Positions 1-8,660 of a stretch of 64,000 bases of DNA are shown here, piece after piece. The notes beneath the pieces were generated by a model. It saw only the letters and a program-made list of their open reading frames with translations. It did no database searches and was not told where the DNA came from. Location of the stretch: assembly GCF_040730185.1 (NCBI RefSeq), contig NZ_CP160402.1, forward strand, positions 248,001-312,000, read 5' to 3'. This DNA is from Streptomyces sp. Je 1-332. GTDB lineage: Bacteria > Actinomycetota > Actinomycetes > Streptomycetales > Streptomycetaceae. Positions within the stretch are counted from its first letter, which is position 1, and each line of letters starts with the position of its first letter. The position numbers and the translations under genes were made by a program.

Positions 1-515
1 TCGGCGTCGGGAAGACCACGCTGGTGGAGTCGGTCAGCGAGATCCGCCCCCTGCGTACGGAGGAGCCCCTCACCGAGGCGTCCCGTCCGGTGGACAGCCT
101 CAAGGGGGTGGCCACCAAGTCCACGACCACGGTCGCCATGGACTTCGGCCGCATCACCCTGCGCGACAACCTCGCCCTGTATCTGTTCGGCACGCCCGGT
201 CAGGACCGGTTCTGGTTCGTCTGGGACGAGTTGGCCACGGGCAGCCTCGGCGCGGTCGTCCTCGCCGACACCCGCAGGCTCGCGGACTGCTTTCCCGCCG
301 TGGACTACTTCGAGAGCCGCGGCATCCCGTTCATCGTCGCCGTGAACTGCTTCGACGGGATCCGCAGCCACACCCCCGAGGCCGTGGCCCGCGCCCTCGA
401 CCTGAACCCGGACACACCCGTCCTGCTGTGCGACGTACGCGAGAGGGAGTCCGGCAAGGAGGTCCTGATCTCCCTGGTCGAACACGTCCTGAGCCGGGAG
501 CTTGTCACCCACTGA
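1..515 (+). CDS. CvnD-like conservon GTP-binding protein (5' end missing)
   Basis: This is a small Ras-like GTPase of the type encoded by the last gene of Streptomyces conservons (cvnABCD), which act with a membrane sensor kinase, a roadblock protein and a DUF742 protein at the membrane. The reading frame is open from the window edge and starts inside the P-loop: bases 3-20 encode GVGKTT. Downstream are a DxxG-like LFGTPGQDRF, the DTRR segment, and an AVNCFD stretch in the NKxD region. The C-terminus ends after ELVTH, as usual for the family. Only about 15-20 N-terminal residues should be missing. The rest of the conservon would lie to the left. Family call is firm; which conservon is unknown. 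Confidence 0.85.
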   Translation, partial: GVGKTTLVESVSEIRPLRTEEPLTEASRPVDSLKGVATKSTTTVAMDFGRITLRDNLALYLFGTPGQDRFWFVWDELATGSLGAVVLADTRRLADCFPAVDYFESRGIPFIVAVNCFDGIRSHTPEAVARALDLNPDTPVLLCDVRERESGKEVLISLVEHVLSRELVTH

Positions 516-561
516 CGCCCTCCGTGACCGCCACCCGTCAGTAGCGGTGGCCCGGCGCACA

Positions 562-590
562 TCCGCCCACCGCACGTAGCAGTGGGCGGA
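562..590. terminator. Possible bidirectional terminator between convergent genes
   Basis: TCCGCCCAC (562-570) and GTGGGCGGA (582-590) form a perfect 9-bp stem around an 11-nt loop. It lies between the convergent CvnD-like gene (stop at 515) and the flavoprotein gene (stop at 621). There is no U-tract, as is common in Streptomyces. Confidence 0.45.
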
Positions 591-620
591 ACAGGTCACC
601 CCTGGGCCAGTGCTTTCGTA

Positions 621-1847
621 TCACCCCTTGGCGAGTGCCTTCGTGGTTCCGGGTGAGAGGCGGCCGGCCAGAGCCGTGGCGGTGCGGGCGAACGGGGTGG
701 TCATGATTCCGGCCACGCTGGTGTGGCCGGATACGTAGGCGTCGAGTCGTCGCCACGCCGGGGGAAGCCGGGTCAGCGCTGTGTGGACGAGACCGGGGCT
801 GCGGGTGAAGAGGCCCATCAGCACGCTGCTGGCGCGCATTTCGGCCCCGAGGACGTCGTTGATCTGCCGTCCGTACTCGTCGGCGGCTGCGCTCGCCTCC
901 TGGCCCGCGGCGGCGACGAGGCGGGTGGCCGCGTGACCCGCGAGGTCGCCTGAGCGCAGGGCGTAGGAGATGCCCTCCCGTGACCAGTGGTCGACGAGCG
1001 CCGCGGCGTCACCGGCGACCAGGACACGTCCCCGGGCCAGGGGCGATTCGGGGCGGCGGCATCTGGTCAGGTGGCCGGTGTCGTGAAGGGGGCGGGGACC
1101 GAGAAGGCCGTGGCGACGGAGGAAGTCCTCCTTGTAGGCGCGCAGGGCGGCCGGGTTGCCGCGGGCGGCCACCACGCCGCCGGTGCAGACGTCCCCCTTG
1201 GGGAACACCCAGCCGAAGGAGCCGGGCAGTGGGCCCCACTCCATCAGCGCGCGGCCTCGCCACCGTTCGGCCGTCCTGGCGTCGACCGGGACCTCTGCTT
1301 CCAGGGCGAGGTCGACCTGGGCGCACTCCACGCCCACGTACCGGGCGACTCTGCTGGCGCTGCCGTCGGCGCCGACGACCGCCCGGGCGCGGAGGGTCTC
1401 GCCGCGGTTGGTCTTCACCGTGACGGTGCCGTCGTCCTGTTCGTCCAGGGTGGTCAGCGCGGTGCTGTCCTGGACCTTGGCGCCTGCCGCGGCGGCCAAC
1501 TCGGTGAGTGCGGCGTCGAGTTCGCTGCGGTAGACCATGGCACAGGTCGGGGACGCGCAGTCGAGGGTGCGTTCCTTGGTGCCGTTCAGGGAGAAGGTGA
1601 ACCGGCCGGCCGTGTCGTAGACGTTCAGGGGCAGGCCGGGGGGCAGAGCGGCGAGGGAGGCTCCGATGAGTCCCCCGCCGCAGGTCTTGTACCGGGGGAT
1701 GGCGGCGCGCTCCAGGAGCAGCGTCCGGCAGCCGTTCTCGGCGGCGACGCGGGCCGCGGTGGCGCCGGCGGGGCCCGCGCCGATGACGATCACATCCCAC
1801 GTGCCGGGCGCGGGCGTGGAGTTGGAAGGAGGGAGCATGCGGGTCAC
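621..1847 (-). CDS. Geranylgeranyl-reductase-family FAD-dependent oxidoreductase
   Basis: A 408-residue flavoprotein of the geranylgeranyl reductase / p-hydroxybenzoate hydroxylase fold. The N-terminal Rossmann motif VIGAGPAGATAA (about residues 21-32), a CGGGL substrate-side loop, the VVGADGSASRVAR motif near the middle and GDAAALVDHWSREGI (second FAD motif) are all visible. Family members reduce C=C bonds of isoprenoid or lipid chains or hydroxylate aromatics. It starts 34 nt after the stop of the upstream PKS on the same strand, so the two are probably one transcript and the enzyme probably tailors the polyketide. The start may be Met-1 or Met-4. Substrate is unknown. Confidence 0.85.
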   Translation of the reverse strand: MTRMLPPSNSTPAPGTWDVIVIGAGPAGATAARVAAENGCRTLLLERAAIPRYKTCGGGLIGASLAALPPGLPLNVYDTAGRFTFSLNGTKERTLDCASPTCAMVYRSELDAALTELAAAAGAKVQDSTALTTLDEQDDGTVTVKTNRGETLRARAVVGADGSASRVARYVGVECAQVDLALEAEVPVDARTAERWRGRALMEWGPLPGSFGWVFPKGDVCTGGVVAARGNPAALRAYKEDFLRRHGLLGPRPLHDTGHLTRCRRPESPLARGRVLVAGDAAALVDHWSREGISYALRSGDLAGHAATRLVAAAGQEASAAADEYGRQINDVLGAEMRASSVLMGLFTRSPGLVHTALTRLPPAWRRLDAYVSGHTSVAGIMTTPFARTATALAGRLSPGTTKALAKG

Positions 1848-1881
1848 CTAAACGGTCGGGTGTGTGGGTGGGCGTGTGATG

Positions 1882-4800
1882 TCAGTTGGGGGTGACCGAA
1901 GCGGTGACCGTGGGGTCCGGCTCGTCGTGCGTCTCACCCTGGATCTGCTCGGGATGCAGTCGGGCCAGGAGGTAACGAGTGAGGTCGAAGGCGGTCGGGT
2001 GGGTCCACATCACTGTGGTGGGGATGTCCAGGGCCAGTTCGCGCTGGAGGCGGTTGCGCAGCGCGATGGCCATGAGTGAGTCGAGGCCGAGCGAGACGAG
2101 GGAGGTGTTGGCGTCGAGCCGGTCGGCTCCCAGGCGCAGCACCGCGGCGATGTGGCCGACGACCTCGGGTTGCAGCATCTGCTGACGCTGCTGGGGGCTG
2201 TCGGTTTCCCGCAGGGCGTCCAGCAGGGCGCTGCGTCCGCCGAGGGGGTCCGCACCCGCTTCGGGGGCGGCCATCTCCGCGAAGAAGGCGGTGCGGCCGG
2301 TGTCCGGGTAGGACTCGAGCCACCGGGACAGGTCGATGGGCGTGTAGGCGGTGCGGTCGCGGTCGTGAGCGAGGATGCGCTCCAGGGCCGCGATCCCCTC
2401 CGCGGGCGTGATCATGGCGTAGCCACGGTCCTCCATCGCCGCGCCGCGCCCCACCTGTGCCCAGGGCCCCCAATTGACGCAGGTCGTCGGAAGACCGAGG
2501 CCCCGGCGCCAGGAAGTGAACTCGTCCAGCCAGGCGTTGGCGGCCGCGTAGGCGCCCTGCCCGGGGTTGCCGAGGAGAGAGGCAGCGGAGGAGAAGTTCA
2601 CCCACCAGTCCAGGTCCAGGCCGTCGACGGCCTGGTGGAGCAGCCAGGCACCCGTCGCCTTGGGGCGCCAGACCTTCTCCAGGAGGTCCGCGGAGAGGTT
2701 GGCGACGGTGGCGTCCTCGACGACGGCGGCGGCGTGCACGACACCGCGCAGAGGATGGCCCGAGTCCAGGGCGGACCGTACCAGGGTGTCGGCGACGCCC
2801 GGCTCGGCGAGGTCCCCCCGGACGACCTCGACCCGGGTGCCGAACTCCTCGGTGAGGGCATCGAGAGCGGCGTCGGCGGCCGCGGTGGGGGCGCTGCGTG
2901 AGGTGAGGACGACGGCGGCGGCGCCGCGTTCGGCGAGCCACCGGGCGACGAGCAGGCCGAGGCCGCCGAGTCCGCCCGTGACGAGGTAGCTCGCGTCGGA
3001 CCTGACGACGGGGACGTCCTCGGGGCGCATGGGCAGGGTGTCGGTGCCCGTCTCGGGCCAGGTAAGGACGAGTTTGCCGGTGTGCCGGGCGCCGGCCATG
3101 GTGTGGAAGGCCGACGGCGCTTCGGCGACGGGGTGTGCGGTGACGGGCAGCGGCGGCAGGGTGCCATCGGCGAGCATGCCGCCGAGTTCGCGGTAGCCCT
3201 CGGCGAGCAGCTCCGGGTCCTGCTGCATCATCATCAGTACGTCGACGCCGGTGAAGGTGACGTTGTTGCGGAAGGGCAGCAGGCCCAGGCGGGTGTTGGC
3301 GTAGATGTCCCGCTTGCCGAGTTCGATGAACCGGCCCCGGTGGGCCAGCAGGCCGAGACCGGCGGTCTGCGCCGGGCCCGTGAGGGAGTTCAGCACGACG
3401 TCGACGCCGCGGCCGCCGGTGAGGTCGCGCACCTGGTCGGCGAAGCCCAGGGTGCGGGAGTCCATGACGTGCTCGATGCCAAGACCCCGCAGGTAGGCCC
3501 TCTTGGCCTCGCTTCCGGCGGTGGCCCAGACCTCCGCGCCGGAGGCCCGGGCGAGGTTCAGCGCTGCCAGACCGGTGCCGCCGCTGGCCGAGTGGATGAG
3601 CACCTTCTCCCCCGACCGCAGCCGGGCCAGGTGCCGCAGGGCGTACCAGGCCGTCAGATAGGCACACGGCAGCGCGGCGGCGTCCGGTGTGCTCATCGCG
3701 TCCGGCACCGGCAGGAGGCAGCCGGCGTGGACGGTGGCGAAGGAGGACATGACCGCTGACTGGGACCCGTCGACGAACATGGCGGCCACGCGGTCGCCTT
3801 CCCGCACGTGGTGGACGCCTGCCCCGAGTGCGGTGACGACGCCCGCGCCGTCGAACGCGCTGACGTCCACGGGCTCTTCACCGGCGCTGAACTTCTGGTA
3901 GACGCCCATCGCCTGGAGCACGTTGATGAAGTTGACGCTGGTCGCCTCGATCCGGATCTCGACCTCGCCCGGGGCGGGTCGGCGGCGCGGCTGGGCCACG
4001 AACTCGAAGGAGTCCAGGTCGCCGGGGCGCGCGAGGTGCAGGGCCACGCGGTCGTGTCCGCGGTCGACGGAGGTGTGCCTGCGCTCCCGCTCGTCCAGCG
4101 GGGCGGTGCGCAGGCGCGCCAGGTGACGGGTGCCGTGCCGGTAGGCGATCTCGTCCTGCTCCTGGGGGCAGGACAGGAGTTCCGCGGCCACTTCCGCGAC
4201 GGGTGTTCCGGTGTCGGTGTCCAGGACGCTGGGGCGCAGTTCGGGGTGCTCGTAGCTCAGCACCCTGGCGAGGCCGCGCAGGCCGGCCTGCCCCAGGTCC
4301 GGCAGGTCATCGGGCATGACCTGCTGAGCGGTGGTCGTGAGGGTCCACAGCCGGGGCTTCTCCGCGGCCTGCGCCAGGGAGCGGGCCGTTTCCACCAGGC
4401 GGGAGACCTGTCGCCGCGCTCGGGCATCCGGTGTGGTGTCGTCGGGCCCGGTGCCGGTCGCCGGCAGGTAGACCACGGACCGCGCCGCCCCTCCGTCGGG
4501 TCCGCGGGGCGCGAGCGGCGTGGCTTCGTCCGGCGACGCGCTGTCGGCGTCGAGCGTCCGGATGCCTACGACGGCGCCTTGCTGCTCCAGAGCCTCGCCC
4601 AGGGCGGTCGCGTACGACAGGCGTCCGGCCTCCGCCAGGAGCATCCACGTTCCGGGCTCCGTGCTCGGCGCGGGCCGCTCGCTCGGCTCCCAGCTGGTGC
4701 GCAGCAGGCGGTGGGCGAAGCGTTCTTCGGCGCTCTCGGCGGGTACGTGCCGGAATTCCACTCCGGTGGCGTCCGCGACCAGGCTTCCGTCGTCGGCCCA

Positions 4801-7800
4801 CAACCGGAAGTCCGCCGTGTACCGCTCGCCTTCGAGTACTTGGAGCGTGACCAGGCAGTACCCGCTGAGCGGCGCCGTCCCGTAGAGCCGAAGCGTGTCG
4901 ATGCCGCGGGGCAGGATGCCTCCGGCGGGCACGAGGCCGGTGCGCAGGACGACGGCCGCGACGGCCTGGAGGCAGGTGTCCAGAGCGACGGGGTGCCAGT
5001 GCAGGGCCTGGGCTCCCGCCCGCCCCTCGTCCGGGACGCCGATGCGGGCAAGGAGGCGGGCGCCCGGGTGGTCGGCGCGCGTTCCGTCCGCGTACAGGGC
5101 CTGCAGGCCGAGGAACGGCGAGCCGTGCTGCACTCCGCGCTCTTCGCGCATCTGCCGGTAGACGTCCGCGGGGTCCAGCACCTGTGGGAATGCGGCGAGC
5201 AGTTGCTGCGGAACGCAGCCTTGCGGGGCGGGCTCGTCGTCGGGTGTGCGGTGCAGGTCGGCCTGGGCGTGCTGTACGTGCGTGCCGTCGGCGGCCGTGC
5301 TGACGACGCGCCAGCGGGCCGTGTCCGCGTCGGTCTGCTCGGCGGTGGCGGTGATGGAGGTGCCTTCGGACGCCGGAAGCAGCAGCCGCTGCAGATCGAT
5401 GCCGGTGACGCGCAGGCGCTCGGGACCGGCGCCGTACAGGTCCGTGGCGGCGGCGATGGCCATCTCGCACAGGGCGGCGCCGGGCACCACGGCCACGTCG
5501 TTGACCCGGTGGGCGTCGAGCCAGGGCAAGGTGGCCGGGGTGATGCGGGTCTGCCACAGGTGGCGGCCCTCGCCGTCGGGGTCCGCGGTGTGCGGTCCGG
5601 TCAGCGGATGCGAGGCCGGGGCGCATTGGGCTCCGCCCGACTGCCGCAGCGGGGACGGATCGACGATGTACCGGGTCCGTTCCCAGGTGGTCGGCGGTAC
5701 GTCGGCCAGCGCGCCCTCGCCGTAGCGGCCTGCCCAGTCCAGCGGGTGTCCCGCGCAGTGCAGGGCCGCCACGTTGGTGTGGAACGCCAGCATGTCGTCG
5801 CTGTCGCGCAGCAGGGAGGGTACGACCGCGGTGTCGGTGTGGCCGTGTGCGCCGAGCGTGGCCTGCACGGGGTTGGAGAGGACGGGGTGGGGGCCGATCT
5901 CCACGAAGAGCCGGTGCCCGTCCTCGGCGGCGGCCTTGACGGCGTCGGTGAAGCGCACCACTTCGCGGAGGTTGTCCGACCAGTAGGAGGCGTCGAAGGC
6001 GGCACGCTCGCGCGGGTCCTCGGAGACGGTGCTGTAGAAGGCGGCCTTCGGCGTCGTGCCGGTGACCTCGGCGAGCGCTGCGGCGAGGTCGGGCAGGATG
6101 GGGTCCATGTGGGCGGTGTGCGAGGCGACGTCCACCTCGACCACGCGGATGCCGATTCCGCGGGCGTCCCACTCCTCGGCGAGCCGGCGGATGCGGTCGG
6201 CGTCACCGCCGACGACGGTGTTCTCCGGCGACGCGACGACCGCGACGCTCACACCCTGCACGTCCCCTTCCGTCAGGAGCCGTTCGACCTCGGCGCGGCT
6301 GAGGGCTACGGAGGCCATCAGGCCCTGCCCGGCGGCCCGCAGGATCAGGCGGGAGCGGCGGCAGATGACGCGTACCCCGTCGCGGACGCTCAGCGCTCCC
6401 GAGGCGACCGCGGCGGCGACCTCTCCCATGGAGTGGCCGATGACGGCCGCCGGTTCGACGCCGTGGGAGCGCCACATCGCCGCGAGGCCCAACTGGATGG
6501 CGAAGATCACGGGCTGCACTCGGTCGAACCCGGTCACCACCTCGGGGCGGCCCAGCGTCTCACGCAGGGAGAAGCCGGACTCCTCGGCCACCAGCGGTTC
6601 GAGCTCGTCGATGACCCGGGTGAACTCGGGGTCACGGTCCAGGAGTTGTCGGCACATGCCCGCCCACTGCGAGCCGTGTCCCGAGAAGACCCACACCACA
6701 CCGTGTCCGGCGTCGGGAACCGCCCTGCCGGTGGCCACCCCGATGGCGGGTGTCGCTCCGGCGGCCAGTTCGGCCAGCCGTGCCACCAGCTCCGGCCGGT
6801 CGGCGGCGACCACGGCCGCGCGTTCACGGGAGGGCGACCGGCGCGTGGCCAAGGTGTGGGCCACGTCGCCGAGCGGAGCCTGTGACCCCTCGCCTCTCAG
6901 CCACTTCGCCAGGCGATCGGCCGCGGATCGCAGGGCGGCGGGCGTACCAGCGGAGAGCGGGAACACACAGGGCGCTTCGCCGTGGCGGTCCGGTCCGCGG
7001 TCGCCGGCCGGCTTCGGCCGGGCGGCTCGCCGGGCGCCGGGGAGCGCGGGGGGCTGTTCCAGTACGACGTGGACGTTGGTTCCGCTGATGCCGAAGGACG
7101 ACACCGCGGCGAGCCGTGCGCCCTCCCGTACGGGCCAGTCGGTCGTGTCGGTGGGCACGAACAGGCGGGTGCCGCTGGGGTCGATCTGCGGGTTCCAGCC
7201 GTTGAAGTGCAGGCTGGCCGGCACCATGCCGTGACGCAGGGAGGCGATGGCCTTCAGCAGACCCGCCACGCCCGAGACCGGTTCGGTGTGCCCGATGTTG
7301 GTCTTCACCGACCCCAGCGCGCACTGGTCACGGCCCTTGCCGTAGACGGCGGCCACCGCGGCGAACTCGATGGGGTCGCCCACCGCCGTGCCCGGACCGT
7401 GCGCTTCCACCATGCCCACGTCGCCTGCCTCGACGCCCGCGCGCTCCAACGCCATGCGGTAGAGGTCGATCTGTGCGGGTTCCGACGGCGCGCTGAGCCG
7501 GGTGCCCCTGCCGTTCTGGTTGACGGCCGTGCCGCGCACCACGGACAGGACCCGGTCCCCCGCCCGCAGCGCGTCCGAGAGGCGCTTGAGAACGACCACG
7601 CCGCACCCTTCGCCGCGGACGTAGCCGTCGGCGCCCTCGCCGAAGGCGTGGCAGCGGCCGGTGGGCGAGAACACCCCCCACAGGGCGGGGGCGATGACGC
7701 CCTCGGGGCCCAGGGTCAGCATGGCGGCCCCGGCCAGTGCGACGTCCGACTCGCCGGCCCGCAGGCTCTGGCACGCGGTGTGCACGGCGACGAGGCCGGA

Positions 7801-8361
7801 GGCGCAGGCGCTCTCCATGACGACCTGCGGGCCCTTCAGGTCCAGCATGAAACCGACCCGGCCGGGACCGATGCTGTCGAAGCCGGTGTACATGGCGTAG
7901 GCGTTGACCTCCTCCAACGGCCGCTGCACACGCAGCATGTAGTCCTTCTGGTAGATCCCGAAGAACATGCCGGTGGGTGTGCCCGCAAGACGCTGCGCCG
8001 GGATTCCCGCGTGCTCGATGGCCTCCCAGGCGACCTCGGACAGCAGCCGGTGCTCCGGGTCGACCCAGGGCGCCTCCTGCGCGTTGATGCCGAAGAACTC
8101 CGGCTCGTACGCGTAGACGTCGTCGTCCAGGAAGCAGCCGTATCGCAGCCGGGCCGCCACCTGGGCGGGCAGGCCTGCCAGTTCGGCCTGCTCCCAGCGT
8201 TCGGCCGGCACCTCCCGCGCCGTCTCCCGGCGCGCCATCAGCAACCGCCACAGCGAGGAGAGGGACCGGGCCTCGCCCGGGAACCGACAGGCGGCTCCGA
8301 CGATGGCAATCGGCTCGTCCTGGCCCGCTCCGGTCTCTTCGAGGCCGGGGTGTGCATGCAT
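1882..8361 (-). CDS. Single-module fully reducing type I polyketide synthase (KS-AT-DH-ER-KR-ACP)
   Basis: About 2,159 residues in one complete reducing module. KS spans about 15-440 with Cys186 (SACASG), His321 (EAHGPGT) and His358 (TNIGHTE). AT spans about 555-850 with Ser644 (GHSMGE) and a VASH motif ending at His748, closer to methylmalonyl-type YASH than malonyl-type HAFH. DH spans about 915-1200 (HxxxDxxxxP at His950, LDTCLQ Asp1127), ER about 1440-1770 (HSASGGTG NADPH loop), KR about 1788-1970 (GGLGGLG, then S/Y of the catalytic pair), and ACP about 2060-2130 (GLDSLMA). No thioesterase or loading domain is present, suggesting an iterative enzyme like mycobacterial Mas-type synthases (inference). 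The Met at 8361 is chosen because AAGGA lies 10 nt upstream; Met at 8379 has no ribosome binding site. Confidence 0.9.
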   Translation of the reverse strand: MHAHPGLEETGAGQDEPIAIVGAACRFPGEARSLSSLWRLLMARRETAREVPAERWEQAELAGLPAQVAARLRYGCFLDDDVYAYEPEFFGINAQEAPWVDPEHRLLSEVAWEAIEHAGIPAQRLAGTPTGMFFGIYQKDYMLRVQRPLEEVNAYAMYTGFDSIGPGRVGFMLDLKGPQVVMESACASGLVAVHTACQSLRAGESDVALAGAAMLTLGPEGVIAPALWGVFSPTGRCHAFGEGADGYVRGEGCGVVVLKRLSDALRAGDRVLSVVRGTAVNQNGRGTRLSAPSEPAQIDLYRMALERAGVEAGDVGMVEAHGPGTAVGDPIEFAAVAAVYGKGRDQCALGSVKTNIGHTEPVSGVAGLLKAIASLRHGMVPASLHFNGWNPQIDPSGTRLFVPTDTTDWPVREGARLAAVSSFGISGTNVHVVLEQPPALPGARRAARPKPAGDRGPDRHGEAPCVFPLSAGTPAALRSAADRLAKWLRGEGSQAPLGDVAHTLATRRSPSRERAAVVAADRPELVARLAELAAGATPAIGVATGRAVPDAGHGVVWVFSGHGSQWAGMCRQLLDRDPEFTRVIDELEPLVAEESGFSLRETLGRPEVVTGFDRVQPVIFAIQLGLAAMWRSHGVEPAAVIGHSMGEVAAAVASGALSVRDGVRVICRRSRLILRAAGQGLMASVALSRAEVERLLTEGDVQGVSVAVVASPENTVVGGDADRIRRLAEEWDARGIGIRVVEVDVASHTAHMDPILPDLAAALAEVTGTTPKAAFYSTVSEDPRERAAFDASYWSDNLREVVRFTDAVKAAAEDGHRLFVEIGPHPVLSNPVQATLGAHGHTDTAVVPSLLRDSDDMLAFHTNVAALHCAGHPLDWAGRYGEGALADVPPTTWERTRYIVDPSPLRQSGGAQCAPASHPLTGPHTADPDGEGRHLWQTRITPATLPWLDAHRVNDVAVVPGAALCEMAIAAATDLYGAGPERLRVTGIDLQRLLLPASEGTSITATAEQTDADTARWRVVSTAADGTHVQHAQADLHRTPDDEPAPQGCVPQQLLAAFPQVLDPADVYRQMREERGVQHGSPFLGLQALYADGTRADHPGARLLARIGVPDEGRAGAQALHWHPVALDTCLQAVAAVVLRTGLVPAGGILPRGIDTLRLYGTAPLSGYCLVTLQVLEGERYTADFRLWADDGSLVADATGVEFRHVPAESAEERFAHRLLRTSWEPSERPAPSTEPGTWMLLAEAGRLSYATALGEALEQQGAVVGIRTLDADSASPDEATPLAPRGPDGGAARSVVYLPATGTGPDDTTPDARARRQVSRLVETARSLAQAAEKPRLWTLTTTAQQVMPDDLPDLGQAGLRGLARVLSYEHPELRPSVLDTDTGTPVAEVAAELLSCPQEQDEIAYRHGTRHLARLRTAPLDERERRHTSVDRGHDRVALHLARPGDLDSFEFVAQPRRRPAPGEVEIRIEATSVNFINVLQAMGVYQKFSAGEEPVDVSAFDGAGVVTALGAGVHHVREGDRVAAMFVDGSQSAVMSSFATVHAGCLLPVPDAMSTPDAAALPCAYLTAWYALRHLARLRSGEKVLIHSASGGTGLAALNLARASGAEVWATAGSEAKRAYLRGLGIEHVMDSRTLGFADQVRDLTGGRGVDVVLNSLTGPAQTAGLGLLAHRGRFIELGKRDIYANTRLGLLPFRNNVTFTGVDVLMMMQQDPELLAEGYRELGGMLADGTLPPLPVTAHPVAEAPSAFHTMAGARHTGKLVLTWPETGTDTLPMRPEDVPVVRSDASYLVTGGLGGLGLLVARWLAERGAAAVVLTSRSAPTAAADAALDALTEEFGTRVEVVRGDLAEPGVADTLVRSALDSGHPLRGVVHAAAVVEDATVANLSADLLEKVWRPKATGAWLLHQAVDGLDLDWWVNFSSAASLLGNPGQGAYAAANAWLDEFTSWRRGLGLPTTCVNWGPWAQVGRGAAMEDRGYAMITPAEGIAALERILAHDRDRTAYTPIDLSRWLESYPDTGRTAFFAEMAAPEAGADPLGGRSALLDALRETDSPQQRQQMLQPEVVGHIAAVLRLGADRLDANTSLVSLGLDSLMAIALRNRLQRELALDIPTTVMWTHPTAFDLTRYLLARLHPEQIQGETHDEPDPTVTASVTPN

Positions 8362-8600
8362 GGGAGGTCCGTCCTTCATCACGAGTACGTAAGGAAGCGG
8401 CCGGCTGCCCGGCGCGCTCTCCACCACGCCGTCAGATCGATGGCGCGTGGAGGCCCCATTTCGCCATGCCTGCGGACAAATCGGTAGGGCGTACGGACGT
8501 AACCAGTAGCGCACTTGTGCGTGCGAACGCCTCGATGCAACAGGTTCAGTCGCTTGGGCGGGTTCTTAAACGATCATTGCGTCAAGGGGCGGCGTCGCGT

Positions 8601-8639
8601 GCCGGTGCCCGCACACCACGCGGGTGTGCGGGCACCGGC
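8601..8639 (-). terminator. Strong hairpin after the CBM3-GH16 gene
   Basis: A perfect 17-bp stem (8601-8617 with 8623-8639) closes a 5-nt loop, starting 22 nt past the GH16 stop at 8661. It separates the sugar operon from the PKS gene, which lies downstream on the same strand. The remaining 240 bases up to the PKS start (8362-8600) show no gene and should hold the PKS promoter; no clear -10/-35 was identified there. Confidence 0.8.
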
Positions 8640-8660
8640 CGTACATGTCCGTCCCTCACC

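Noticed and set aside
3808..6885. A 1,025-codon open frame on the plus strand
   Set aside because: It lies fully antisense to the PKS. High-GC DNA gives long open frames in the mirror phase; its composition (Gly, Arg, Val, His rich) shows no domain.
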